From Acidobacteriota bacterium (GTDB lineage: Bacteria > Acidobacteriota > Terriglobia > Terriglobales > Acidobacteriaceae), in assembly GCA_021818585.1 (NCBI GenBank), contig JAKATU010000070.1, positions 1 to 51,939 of the forward strand: a stretch of DNA of 51,939 nucleotides, given 5' to 3'. Positions 15,015 through 25,200 of the stretch are shown here, one piece after another. The notes below the pieces were generated by a model. It had not been told where the DNA came from and did not search any database. It saw only the letters and a program-made list of their open reading frames with translations. Made by a program: the position numbers and the translations under genes. Each line of letters opens with the position of its first letter. Position 1 is the stretch's first letter.

Positions 15015-16592
15015 TCACCGCGCACGCCTCTTCGGTGCCTTCCCCGTGTTCCGGAACAGCAGCAGAAACGGCATGCACGCAAAACTCAAATAACCCAGCA
15101 ATCGAAAATCACCTATATAAGACGACAGCATCGCCTGCTGCAGCAGCCCCCGGTAAATCTCCCCCAGCGCTTCCTGCGCGCCAGCCGCTCCGCTCTGCAC
15201 ACTCAAATAACGCACCAGTGCATGCAGCCGTTCTCTATATATAGGATTCGTCCCAGTCAGATGCGCCGCCAGCATGTTCTGGTGCGACTGCTCTCCACGA
15301 ACCAGCAGCGTCGTCACCATCGAAATCCCAAAGCTCGCGCCCATGTTCCGCAGCAGGTTGTAGATCCCCGTGCCCGCGCCCATCAACTCGCGCGGCAGCG
15401 TCTTCATCGTCAGCGTCGTCAGCGGAACAAACAAAAATCCATTCGCAAATCCGTTAATAATGTTCGGCCACATCACGCTCCCCATGCTCGCCTGCAAATC
15501 CAGGTGCCCCAGCATCAGCAGCGAAACGCCACGAATCACCACCCCGATCGCAATCAACACTCGCTCATCCACCCACGTAATCAGCCGCGCCGCCAATATC
15601 ATCGACAGCATCGCCCCAATGCCTCGTGGAGCCACCGCCAGGCCGCTGTTGAATGCGTCATATCCAATCGACTCCTGCAAAAACAACGGCAGCAGCGCCG
15701 TCGTGCCGTAAATGATCACGCCCAGCAACCCAATCAGAAACGTCCCCGTCGCCAGGTTCGCGTTCTTCAATATCCGCAGATTCACCAGCGGCTGATCCGT
15801 CCGCAGCTCGTGCCAGATAAACGCCACCACTGTCACCGCGGCAATCACCACAAACCACCAAACCCACTCCGCGCCAAACCAGTCCGCTTCCTGCCCCTTA
15901 TCCAGTACCACCTGAATCGTCGTCAGCGCCAGCGCCAGAAATCCAAGCCCCCAGTAATCCAGGCTCGCCCGCTTCTGCCGCTTCAGATACGGCGGGTCCT
16001 TCACAAACGTATGGATCATCACCAGCGCTAGAATCCCCACCGGCACGTTGATGTAAAAAATCCATCGCCACGAGAAATTATCCGTAATCCATCCGCCAAT
16101 CAGCGGCCCAATCAAGGGAGAAACAATAATCCCCATCCCATACACCGCCATCGCCTGCCCGCGCTTGTGTACCGGGAAGCTCTCCAGCAGCACCGCCTGC
16201 GACACCGGCTGCAACCCTCCGCCCGCCGCGCCCTGCAGCACCCGCGCCACTATCAGCCATCCCAGCGTCGGCGCCGCTCCGCACAACATTGACGCCAGCG
16301 TAAACAGCGCCACGGAAAGCAACTGGTACTCCCGCCGTCCCAGCACGCTGCTCAACCAGCCAGAAGAAGGCAGCACAATCGCATTCGAAATCAAATAGCT
16401 CGTCAGCACCCACGTCGACTCATCTGTCGTCGCAGAAAGATTCCCCGCAATATGCGGCAGCGCCACCGTCGCCACCGAGGTATCCAGCACCTCCATAAAC
16501 GTCGCCAGCATCACTGCAAACGCAATCAGCCACGGATTCACCGCCGGACGCCACTCGTTCTCCGCCGAACCCGACACCTCAATCGCCACCAA
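15015..16592 (-). CDS. DHA2-family MFS multidrug exporter (EmrB/QacA type)
   Basis: This 525-residue protein has 14 predicted helices and the DHA2 hallmarks. MEVLDTSVATVALPHIAGNL in helix 1 is followed by LGRREYQLLSVAL after helix 2, RVLQGAAGGGLQPVSQA in helix 4 and the helix 5 motif C stretch GMGIIVSPLIGPLIGGWI. EmrB-like pumps usually work with an EmrA membrane-fusion protein and an outer-membrane channel; none is adjacent, although the DUF6599-like gene follows at once. The first codon is TTG at 16592 with a GTG one codon later; either may be used. Its promoter must lie in the 600-base region shared with the divergent TonB-dependent receptor. Confidence 0.92.
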   Translation of the reverse strand: MVAIEVSGSAENEWRPAVNPWLIAFAVMLATFMEVLDTSVATVALPHIAGNLSATTDESTWVLTSYLISNAIVLPSSGWLSSVLGRREYQLLSVALFTLASMLCGAAPTLGWLIVARVLQGAAGGGLQPVSQAVLLESFPVHKRGQAMAVYGMGIIVSPLIGPLIGGWITDNFSWRWIFYINVPVGILALVMIHTFVKDPPYLKRQKRASLDYWGLGFLALALTTIQVVLDKGQEADWFGAEWVWWFVVIAAVTVVAFIWHELRTDQPLVNLRILKNANLATGTFLIGLLGVIIYGTTALLPLFLQESIGYDAFNSGLAVAPRGIGAMLSMILAARLITWVDERVLIAIGVVIRGVSLLMLGHLDLQASMGSVMWPNIINGFANGFLFVPLTTLTMKTLPRELMGAGTGIYNLLRNMGASFGISMVTTLLVRGEQSHQNMLAAHLTGTNPIYRERLHALVRYLSVQSGAAGAQEALGEIYRGLLQQAMLSSYIGDFRLLGYLSFACMPFLLLFRNTGKAPKRRAR

Positions 16593-17196
16593 ACCGCACC
16601 GCGCCTTCCCTCAATACTCCCCGATGACCACTGCAAAACATCCTCATCTCTGTTTCCAGACTAATAGTTGTCGTCACACCCGTCCCGCAATTTCCCTACG
16701 CTCCGTCCATCCCATCGAACTCGCCATTCCGCATTCGCCCCGCTTCACACCCCAACATCCACCAGTAACTCGCACATCAACACACCCATACATCCACCTG
16801 GCGCAGTAACACAAGCGAAACTTCAAATTAATCGCGCTTTTACAACATATTCATAACTCCCCAAAATCCACAGCTAACTCCCTTTTAACTCCGGCAGATT
16901 CACCAACTGTTGACATTCTCTTAACCAAGCGCTCGCCAGCCTCCGAAATACTTGACCTCGAACTGAAAAATACGCACACTCCAAAAATTTCCATGCGTCA
17001 TACCCGCTCCAGAGTTCGACTGCGCCTCGCCACCGTGCAAACCCTGCATGGGCAGCAAAGCGCCGCTACTGCTCCGGGGATCGGAGTTTAAGGCATGGCT
17101 CCATCGCTCCTCCCGCAACAACCCGCTGGGCCCGTCACGAACTGGGAACGAGCGTCAACCTCAACTCACTGGAAACGCATTTTCGGAGGAATTACC
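16593..17196. other. Divergent intergenic region, 604 bases
   Basis: It separates the minus-strand exporter from the plus-strand TonB-dependent receptor. It is poorer in GC than its surroundings around 16800-16920 and contains TTGACA (16910-16915) and TTGACC (16952-16957), but neither has a convincing -10 box at normal spacing. Plus-strand frames from 17048 and 17095 are open but lack ribosome sites. No gene is called. Confidence 0.6.
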
Positions 17197-19908
17197 TTGC
17201 GTCGATCTATCATTGCAACCTTGGCGGTAGCCTGTATCTTCTCGCCCGGAAGCTATCGCGCCCTTGCTGCCACTCCTGCTGCCGCAGCCGCTGCTGCAAA
17301 GCCTGAAGTTTACGTGACCGTCCACGGCAAAATCACTGACCCATCCGGCGCCGTCATACCCGGAGCAGCCGTTTCCATCACCGATCTCAGCACCAACCGC
17401 GTGCGCAACACCATCTCCGGCCCCGACGGAAGCTACACCTTCGACGAAGTCGCCGGTCACCGCCAGCTTATCTCCATCGTCAAGTCGGGCTTTGAGACCG
17501 CCTCCCAGCAGTTCTCGCCCGTTCTCCAGCAGAATGTCAACGTCATCCTCTACCTCGCGCCCCTCGCGCAGAGCGTCACTGTAAAGGGAACCATCAATCC
17601 CGAGGCCACGCCCGTCCCCACTCGCGGACAGGTCATGCTCATGCCCGGCACCGTCCGCGTCATCGACCGCAAGGAAATTGAAGCCAGCGGCCCCGTGGCA
17701 GGCGGCGCGCAGATGGTCCAGTCCACCCCCGGCGCCAACGTCATGGGGTACGGCGAAACCGGCTCCACCAAATACACCATCATCCTCAACGGCATCCAGC
17801 AGGGATGGGCGGGCGAGGCCACCAGCTTCACCGGCCCCGGTTCGCTCGGCATCACCTTTGACGGCGTGCCCGTCGCTGACCCGGCAACCGGTCAATGGCA
17901 GTCGGCCACCATGCCGCAGAACCTCGTCATGCAGAACCTCCAGGTCACCTATGGCCCCGGCCAGCCCATGAACCGCTGGTACACCGACGTGGGCGGTCGC
18001 GTTGACTTCGTTCCCGTTCAGCCCACAGTCGGTCACCACCTCAGCGTCGAAGGCACCGAGGGGCCGGAAGGCCAGCAGAACTTCGCCTTCGTCGGAAACA
18101 CCGGCGAGTTCCACGGATGGTCCACCGTCATCGGCGGCGGCGTAGGTCGCGGAGACAGCTATCTCCAGGGTCCTGACGGCTTCGGCAACCACTCCAAGAA
18201 CGGATCGATCTTCGGCAAAACCCTCAAGACCTTCTCACGCGGCAGCCTCGCCTTCGGCGCATTCTATGCCAAGTCCGGCGGCTATCGCCCCACCGTCATC
18301 CCCACTACCGATCAGGGTCTGCTCATCCCGGGTACCAACACCTCCTTCAGCCAGGCCACCAGCGGCTACTACACCGTCCTGCCCTACGCGGACTACAACA
18401 AGTACGACACCAATGAAATGGCCATGGTCTACGCCCGCGAACACATGCAACTCAGCCGCTCCATGTCCCTCGAAAACCTCACCTGGTACAACCACATTCG
18501 CCGCTTCCATCACCGCACGGAAGATGCTCTCAGCGGCGGCCCGCAGGTCGATGAGTGGAACAACCCGCACAGCAACATCTTTGGCGAAAAAATCAACGTC
18601 ACCCAGGTGCTACCGCTCAACACCATCAACTTCGGCGGATACCTCATCCACGAGCTCTACGACACACGCAACATCTTCTTTAATCCCGCCGATGGCGCAA
18701 GCGGGCAAAACCAGGTCGTCGGGACCGGCTCCAAGTTCCGCTCCGGCTATTTCGATCAGAACAACGTCACCTTTTACGCGCAGGATGACTTCCACCCCAT
18801 CCCGCAGATCCACGTCATCCCCGGCGTTCGCGTCGATGGCTTCAACACCAATTACAGCGACCAGGCCTTCCGCGACTTTTCCTTCGCGCCGGGTGTAACC
18901 CCCTCCACGCACTGCTCCCTGTATCCCGTCGGAGCCGATCCTTTCAAGAATGTCCTCGGCACCCCGAACGCAACTGACCAGGGTTCCATCTGCGGCTCGC
19001 ATGAAAGCCGCTCCGCTATCGAACCCTCCATCGACGTCACCGTCACGCCAAAGCAGTGGCTCACCCTCTACGGCGGCTATGACACCACCTATCGCTCACC
19101 CGCGTTCGGTGGCGGCGGCGGTCTCTTCCAGAAGGTCAATCCTCAGTACTACATCCTCGCGGAAGGCAAATACGCCCAGATCGGCGCAAAGCTCCACTTC
19201 GTCAACGCGCCTGTCCTCCACAACTTCATCACCGGCATCAACTACTACCACAACGTTTACGCCAATCAGGAAATTGACGTCGAAACAGCGGCCGGTGTCG
19301 AACTCACCAGCGGCGGCACCTCTGCCTACCACGGTGTAGACGCCTTCTTTGACGCCGATCCCACCTCGCAGCTGCACTTCTTCGTCAACATCGCCGGAGA
19401 AGCCTCGCAATTCAACACCTACGTCACCGGCGGAACCCTCGCCGAGTGCGGTAGCTCCTCCAATGCGGCGGGCTTGGCCGCAGGTTGCCAGTATTACAAC
19501 AACCTGCCCGTTTCCTATATCCCCAACTACACCTTCAACACCGGCGTCTACTACGCCATTGAGTACAACCACCGCGAGCTGATCGAACCCCGCCTCTGGC
19601 TCACCAGCACCGGTTCCCAGCACCTCTGGTCCAATAACACGGGCGCGCCGGTGACCAACACCATGCCGTCCTACACCACGCTCAACCTGGGCTTCAACGC
19701 TCCGGTCACCTTCCACAAGAAGTCCTTCAACCTCAAGCTGGACGTCATGAATGTGGCCAACTCCGAGTACAACCAGTACGAGTACATCTCCAGCGGCGGC
19801 TACTTCTCCTCCATCGCATCGGACCCGAACAATCCGCCCTCCGGCTACATCAACGCCTACCCCGGAGCGCCACGCTCCATTTACGGCACCATCAGCTACA
19901 GCTTCTGA
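17197..19908 (+). CDS. TonB-dependent receptor with carboxypeptidase-regulatory-like N-terminal domain
   Basis: The protein (903 residues from the TTG at 17197) has a signal peptide (RRSIIATLAVACIF, cleavage near ALAAT), a carboxypeptidase-regulatory-like domain (about 38-120, GKITDPSGAVIPGAAVSITD), a plug domain (about 140-285) and a long beta barrel ending in the aromatic GTISYSF typical of outer-membrane proteins. It imports an unknown ligand across the outer membrane using TonB energy; siderophore or sugar cannot be decided. The TTG is chosen because GGAGGA lies 7 bases before it; the ATG at 17095 would put 34 hydrophilic residues before the signal peptide. It is shorter than the 1000-1200-residue Oar-like proteins of this phylum. 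No TonB, ExbB or SusD-like gene is adjacent. Confidence 0.92.
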   Translation: MRRSIIATLAVACIFSPGSYRALAATPAAAAAAAKPEVYVTVHGKITDPSGAVIPGAAVSITDLSTNRVRNTISGPDGSYTFDEVAGHRQLISIVKSGFETASQQFSPVLQQNVNVILYLAPLAQSVTVKGTINPEATPVPTRGQVMLMPGTVRVIDRKEIEASGPVAGGAQMVQSTPGANVMGYGETGSTKYTIILNGIQQGWAGEATSFTGPGSLGITFDGVPVADPATGQWQSATMPQNLVMQNLQVTYGPGQPMNRWYTDVGGRVDFVPVQPTVGHHLSVEGTEGPEGQQNFAFVGNTGEFHGWSTVIGGGVGRGDSYLQGPDGFGNHSKNGSIFGKTLKTFSRGSLAFGAFYAKSGGYRPTVIPTTDQGLLIPGTNTSFSQATSGYYTVLPYADYNKYDTNEMAMVYAREHMQLSRSMSLENLTWYNHIRRFHHRTEDALSGGPQVDEWNNPHSNIFGEKINVTQVLPLNTINFGGYLIHELYDTRNIFFNPADGASGQNQVVGTGSKFRSGYFDQNNVTFYAQDDFHPIPQIHVIPGVRVDGFNTNYSDQAFRDFSFAPGVTPSTHCSLYPVGADPFKNVLGTPNATDQGSICGSHESRSAIEPSIDVTVTPKQWLTLYGGYDTTYRSPAFGGGGGLFQKVNPQYYILAEGKYAQIGAKLHFVNAPVLHNFITGINYYHNVYANQEIDVETAAGVELTSGGTSAYHGVDAFFDADPTSQLHFFVNIAGEASQFNTYVTGGTLAECGSSSNAAGLAAGCQYYNNLPVSYIPNYTFNTGVYYAIEYNHRELIEPRLWLTSTGSQHLWSNNTGAPVTNTMPSYTTLNLGFNAPVTFHKKSFNLKLDVMNVANSEYNQYEYISSGGYFSSIASDPNNPPSGYINAYPGAPRSIYGTISYSF

Positions 19909-19951
19909 AACTCTTCCCGCGGGGAAGACCTCAACCATGCAGTACCCTTCA

Positions 19952-19980
19952 GGGCGCCGGCTAACCCCGGCGTCCTTTTA
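19952..19980 (+). terminator. Terminator of the TonB-dependent receptor gene
   Basis: GGGCGCCGG pairs with CCGGCGTCC (one G-T pair) around a six-base loop at 19952-19975 and is followed by TTTTA, 44 bases after the stop codon. Confidence 0.8.
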
Positions 19981-20216
19981 TTTGCCCCTTGACCTCGCAA
20001 CCGTACACTGAAAATGACCATGGCTGGTGTACCACGCTCCAATCGGAACCAGCACGCCCGCCTGCATCGACGCACCCAGCGGAAACGCACCGACCATGGC
20101 CGCTCAATCCATAGTCGTTCGTCCCTCCGGATCGCTCTGAACCCGCAACCCGGTGGGCCAGACAGATGTGCCGGTAATTCGACCTGAAATTGCTATCCTG
20201 TAAGTAGGGACATACA

Positions 20217-20245
20217 AAAGCGGCTGGAATCCCAGCCGCTTTTTT
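20217..20245. terminator. Strong bidirectional terminator
   Basis: AAGCGGCTGG and CCAGCCGCTT form a ten-pair stem with a short loop. It is followed by TTTTTT on the plus strand and by TTTTG on the minus strand. On minus it can end gatA transcripts about 170 bases after the stop. On plus there is no annotated gene since the receptor terminator, so a small RNA may end here. Confidence 0.8.
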
Positions 20246-20307
20246 CATCCCACCAGGGAGTTTTCCACAGCAAACCACCCCTTAGGACCCTAACCTATCC
20301 AACAGAT

Positions 20308-20394
20308 TCAACAACTTCCCCACAAAAACATGGGGATCGACCCATCGTTAGAGGGTTAACCTGTGCCATAGAATCAACAACTTCCCCACAAAAA
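20308..20394. repeat. Two 21-bp direct repeats downstream of gatA
   Basis: TCAACAACTTCCCCACAAAAA occurs identically at 20308-20328 and 20374-20394, 66 bases apart, in otherwise non-coding sequence after gatA. The flanks are partly similar (AACCTATCC and AACCTGTGCC before each copy). No function is known; it could be a remnant of duplication or a binding site pair. Confidence 0.8.
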
Positions 20395-20416
20395 GGACGG
20401 GGGCATCGGAGCATTT

Positions 20417-21868
20417 TTAAACGCTCCGAGCCAACCCTTCCACAGCCTGCCCAACCCGCAGCACCGTAGCCTCGTCAAAGTGCCTGCCCAGAATCTGAAT
20501 CCCAATCGGCAGCCCATCCTTCGACACGCCACAGGGCACCGAGGCTCCGCAGATGCCCGCCAGGTTCGCCGTCACCGTGTAGATATCCGCCAGGTACATC
20601 GCCAGCGGATCATCCGACTTCTCGCCAATCCTGAACGCAGGCGTCGGCGTCGTCGGCGTCACAATCGCGTCGACCTCGGCAAAGGCATTCACAAAGTCCT
20701 GCGCCAGCAACCGCCGCACCTGCTGCGCCTTCTTGTAGTAGGCGTCGTAGTAGCCCGCGCTCAGCACGTAAGTCCCCAGCAGAATGCGCCGCTTCACCTC
20801 AGCGCCAAACCCGAGGTCGCGCGTCTTGCGATACATCTGCGCCAGCGTATCGGCCTCGGGCGCCCGGAACCCGTACCGCACTCCGTCAAACCGCGCCAGG
20901 TTCGCGCTCGCCTCCGCCGTCGCAATCACATAGTAGGCCGGCACCGCATAACGCGTATGAGGCAGCGAAATCGGCTTCACCTCGGCCCCTTCGGCCTTCA
21001 GCCGTTCAATCGTCTCCTCTACCGCCTGCCGCACCTCGGCATCCAGTCCCTCGCCAAAGTACTCCGCCGGAACCCCCAGCCGCATGCCCTTCACGCCCTT
21101 GTCCAGGTCCGCCATGTAGTCCGGCACCGGAGCCGTCGACGAGGTCGCATCCATCACGTCATGCCCGGCAATCACGCCCAGCACCTCCGCCGCATCCCGC
21201 ACATTGCCCGCCAGCGGGCCCACGCGGTCCAGTGAAGAAGCAAAGGCAATCAGCCCATACCGGGAGACGCGCCCAAAAGTCGGCAGCACGCCAACCACGC
21301 CGCAAAACGCCGCCGGCTGCCGAATCGAGCCGCCCGTATCCGTGCCCAGAGTCACCGGGGCCATGCCCGCCGCCACCGCCGCGGCAGACCCGCCGCTCGA
21401 TCCGCCCGGCACGCAATCCTCCGCATAAGGATTCCGCACCACGCCATAAGCCGAGTTCTCATTCGAGGAACCCATCGCGAACTCATCGCAGTTCAGCTTG
21501 CCCACCATCACAGCGCCGGCATCCATCAGCTTCTGCACCGCCGTCGCCGTGTAGGGCGGCTGGTAGCCAGTCAAAATCTTCGAGGACGCCGTCGCCGTCA
21601 TCCCGTCCACCGCCAGCACGTCCTTGATTCCGCAAGGCAGCCCAGCCAGCCGCAGATGGACCCGCTCGCCTGCGCTCATAGCGTCAATCTCCGCCGCGCG
21701 CTCCCTCGCGCTGTCCCGCGCCACGGATAAGTATGCGTTCACCGCGCCGTTCCGTGCTTCTATTGCGTCCAGGCTCTCATGCAGCAGCGCCGTCGCCTTC
21801 CGCTCGCCCGCGCGCAGCGCGCCAACCACCGGATCAGTAAACAGATTCTCTGTCGTAATCATTGCCAT
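20417..21868 (-). CDS. gatA: Asp-tRNA(Asn)/Glu-tRNA(Gln) amidotransferase subunit A
   Basis: GatA is the amidase subunit of GatCAB; it releases ammonia from glutamine for conversion of Glu-tRNA(Gln) or Asp-tRNA(Asn). The Ser-cis-Ser-Lys triad is present as Lys82 ([11 protein letters not shown]), Ser157 ([12 protein letters not shown]) and Ser181 ([16 protein letters not shown]), with spacing equal to that of Staphylococcus GatA as I recall it. The length of 483 residues is normal. It follows gatC after 15 bases. gatB is not in the window, so the operon is split, which is common. The start at 21868 is the first [11 protein letters not shown] two codons in is equally possible. Confidence 0.97.
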   Translation of the reverse strand: MAMITTENLFTDPVVGALRAGERKATALLHESLDAIEARNGAVNAYLSVARDSARERAAEIDAMSAGERVHLRLAGLPCGIKDVLAVDGMTATASSKILTGYQPPYTATAVQKLMDAGAVMVGKLNCDEFAMGSSNENSAYGVVRNPYAEDCVPGGSSGGSAAAVAAGMAPVTLGTDTGGSIRQPAAFCGVVGVLPTFGRVSRYGLIAFASSLDRVGPLAGNVRDAAEVLGVIAGHDVMDATSSTAPVPDYMADLDKGVKGMRLGVPAEYFGEGLDAEVRQAVEETIERLKAEGAEVKPISLPHTRYAVPAYYVIATAEASANLARFDGVRYGFRAPEADTLAQMYRKTRDLGFGAEVKRRILLGTYVLSAGYYDAYYKKAQQVRRLLAQDFVNAFAEVDAIVTPTTPTPAFRIGEKSDDPLAMYLADIYTVTANLAGICGASVPCGVSKDGLPIGIQILGRHFDEATVLRVGQAVEGLARSV

Positions 21869-21883
21869 CAGTCGCTTTCCACC

Positions 21884-22207
21884 CTACCGCTCAATCACCT
21901 TGGGAACCTTGAAGTAGCTCTCGTCAGCCACCGGAGCGCTCGCCATCACGCGGCTCCGCTCCAGCGAAGCACGCACCTCGTCCGCGCGCAGCGAACCGTT
22001 CTCCGGCTCCGCTCCATGCAGCAGCTCTGAAATCTGAGCCAGCGGCTCTACCTCTGCCGTATCCAGCTCATTCAACTGCTGCACGTAACCCAGGATCGCG
22101 CTCAGATCGCGCTGCATCCGCGTCTCTTCCTCGCTCGTCAATTCGAGCTGGGCCAGTTCGGCCACACGACGAACATCTTCAAGGGAAACTGCATCTCTCT
22201 CTGTCAT
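21884..22207 (-). CDS. gatC: Asp-tRNA(Asn)/Glu-tRNA(Gln) amidotransferase subunit C
   Basis: GatC (107 residues here) wraps around the GatA-GatB interface and stabilises the transamidosome. The sequence has the typical VRRVAELAQLELTSEE start, AILGYVQQLNELDTAEVEP middle, and R-x-D-x-V and SYFKVPKVIE end. The ATG at 22207 is chosen because the GatC homology begins within a few residues; an upstream in-frame ATG at 22282 would add 25 unrelated residues. It lies 15 bases before gatA, with the gene at 22295 just upstream on the same strand. Confidence 0.95.
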   Translation of the reverse strand: MTERDAVSLEDVRRVAELAQLELTSEEETRMQRDLSAILGYVQQLNELDTAEVEPLAQISELLHGAEPENGSLRADEVRASLERSRVMASAPVADESYFKVPKVIER

Positions 22208-22294
22208 AAGCAAATCAGCGAAGCGGCGGTTCCGCCTCGTTCTCCAGTGTATCGTGCTGTTCTCCATGCAGACGCACACCACGCCAAACCGGCG

Positions 22295-25200
22295 CTACTC
22301 CACCGTCAGATTCACCTGGATCGTCTTCTGTAGTCCGGGCATCGCAGCCGTAACCGTAATGGGATACGACCCCGGAGGCGTACTCTGCGCCGATCCCGAG
22401 CCGGACCCACCCGATCCCGAGCCGCCGCTCCCCGTCGTCCCGCCGCTCGCCTTCACACCGCAACCCATCAGGCTCATCGCGGACGCGCAGCCCAGCACCA
22501 CCGCAAGCACCAACCCCGCACGCCACGCGCCGCCGCGCCACTTGCCCTTTTTGCGCCAGCGTCCCACTTCAACCCAAAACCAGGGAGTAAGGCACAGCAA
22601 CGCGCCCGGCCAGTGCCCCGACCGCTGCGCTGGCGAAGCGATCGCCGTCGTCAGCCCCGTAACCACCGTCAGCGTCATATCAAAAGGGTTCACCCCGTCC
22701 AGCGTCCCCTGCGCAGGAGTCACCGCGCAGCTCGCGCCCGCCGGAGCACCAGAGCAGCTGAACGTAATCGCGCCCGTCGTCCCGCTCAACGGCGTAGCGC
22801 TCAGTCCAAAGGTCGCCGTCTGGCCGCTCGTCACCGTCACTGAGGTGCTGCTCGTGGTTCCCAGCGTAAAGTCATCCCCAAATCCCTCCAGCGTCACCGT
22901 GTACGTCTGGCTGCTGCTGCCCACCACCACCGTCAGCGTTCCGTTTACAGCCCCCGCCGCGGCTGGCGCAAAGCTGACTCCGATCGCGCAACTGCTCCCT
23001 ACCGCCAGCGTCCCGCTGCAGGTATTCGACGCAACACTGAATCCGCTCGTAGTCGTCGCCGTAATGCTCGACAACGCCACGCCTCCGTTATTCGTCAGCG
23101 TCACCGTCTGTGCAGGAGCTGTCTGTCCCACCGCATAGCCGCCAAAAGTGAGCGGACTGGGCGTCAAAGTCACACTCGGTCCTGCCTCACCTGTCCCCGA
23201 CAGCGAGACCGTATGCGAGCCAAGCACATCCGTCACCGTCAGCGTTCCCGTCTCCGCGCCCGTCTGCGTCGGAACATAACTCACGCCGATCGAACACGAA
23301 GAATGCCCCGTAAGTGATGTTCCGCAACTATTGGCCGCCGCAAAGTCTCCCGTCACCGCTACCTGGATGCCGGCCAGAGAAGCGTCCCCGTTATTCGTCA
23401 GCGTCACCGTCTGCGCTGCGCTCGTCGTTCCAACCTGTTGTGTCGCAAAGGTCAGGCTCGTCGGAGAAACTGTATCCGTCGCTGGACTCTGTCCCGTTCC
23501 GGAGAGCTGAGCCGTCTGCGTCCCCGCGCTGTCGGTCACCGTCACCGACCCATAGGTGGTCCCCGAGTGCACCGGCTGAAACACAATCGACAACGTACAG
23601 CTGGTCTGCCCCGCCAGCGAGCTGCCACAGGTGTTCGCCGATATCGCAAAATCTCCAATCACCGAGACCTGCGAAATCGTCGCAGGATTCGATCCCGTAT
23701 TCGAAACCGTGATGTCCTGCGCCGTCGATGTTCCGCCAACCGTCTCTGTGCCAAAGCTCAAGCTGGAAGGCGTCAGCAACACACTCGCCGGGGTCGTTCC
23801 CGTTCCGCTCAGCGGCACGCTTAGATCGCCTCCCGGTACATTCCCGAAAATCGTCATCGCCCCTGTCCTGCTCCCCGTTACAGTCGGTGCAAAGCTCACA
23901 TCTACCGTGCAGGTCGTCCCCGTGGAGACCGTCCCCGTGCAAGTATTCGCGCCCACGCTGAAATCCCCACTCGCCGACGTGCTCGTCACATTCAGGTCCA
24001 GAGATCCGGTAACCGTGACCGTCACCGTCTGCGGCGCGCTCACCGTCTGCACCTGCTGGTTGCCAAAGTTCAGCGAGAGCGGCGATACCGTCGCCGAAGT
24101 GCTCGCCACACCCGCCGTCAAAAGTGGGATCTCCCATATCCCCCGCCCGTAAGTCGCCGCCACCAGCAGCGACTGGCTGCCCTCGTTGATGGTCCGCAGC
24201 TTCACCACAGGAGAATACGGTAGCCCGGTGCCCATCGGGTTCCAACACTGCTGCGTAAAATCCGCACAGGACGAAATATTCTGCGTGTACCAGACCCCGG
24301 CATCCGTCGCGACATACACAATCTGCGAATTATTCGGATCCACCACAACACTATTGGCCGGCACCTGGGGCAAATTATTCGACAGGTCCAGCCAATTCTG
24401 CCCGCCATCGGTCGAACCAAAAAAGTTCGCGCTGAAGCTCGTAGGGTCCAGAAACCCAGCTGCCGTCACATAGATCGTCTGCCCAGTCGCATCATGCGGA
24501 TCGGCATACAAGCTTGAAATACCGTACCCATCCGGATTAAACCGCGTTGCGTTAGGCAGGTTCGTCACTGGATTTCCCGTCAAATCCGTCCACGCCACCG
24601 GCCCCGTCGGGTTCGCCGGAATCGTCTGTGTAAACACATGCCCCGGTGCCAGGCCCGTCATGTATGCGCCCGTCGTTCCCGCGTAAATCTGCTCCGCTCC
24701 AGCGCTGCCGCTCGCCGTCGCGCTCATGCTCTCAATCAACTGGTTGCCGTCGCAGTAGCTCTGCTGCACCCCATCCAGCATCGTGCTTAACTGGTTCGCG
24801 CTGCTCCACCCCATCCCATCCGCCGCTCCACGCCATACGCGGCAGGTGCCCACCAGCATCTGCGCCGAATTCGAACTGTCCAGCATCCACGCTGCCGGGT
24901 ACAACTGCGCCGCCTCGCTCGCACCCACCTGCGCCGCGCCTATTACCGACTGAAAATCGGCAGCCGCGCAGCCTGTCCCGTTCGTGCACTCGCTCACCGC
25001 CACGCCCGTATCGGTGGTCGCAAACCAGTTGCTGTCATTCGATGGGTCAATCGCTACACGATCCCCCTCACCATCCAGCACCTGCTGCCACACTGCGCTC
25101 TGCGTGCCGGTTCCCGCTGTGCCGGACACTCCCAGTGCCGCAAGCATCTCATCCGGCTGCGTGGTGCTCACCGCAACATCTTTCACGTCCGACAGCGATC

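Noticed and set aside
16910..16957. TTGACA and TTGACC as promoter -35 boxes for the TonB-dependent receptor
   Set aside because: No TATAAT-like box occurs at 16-18 bases from either, so no promoter is called.
20255..20275. DnaA-box-like TTTTCCACAG and nearby repeats as a possible replication origin
   Set aside because: Only one imperfect box is present, there is no AT-rich unwinding region, and no dnaA, dnaN or rpmH gene is near.
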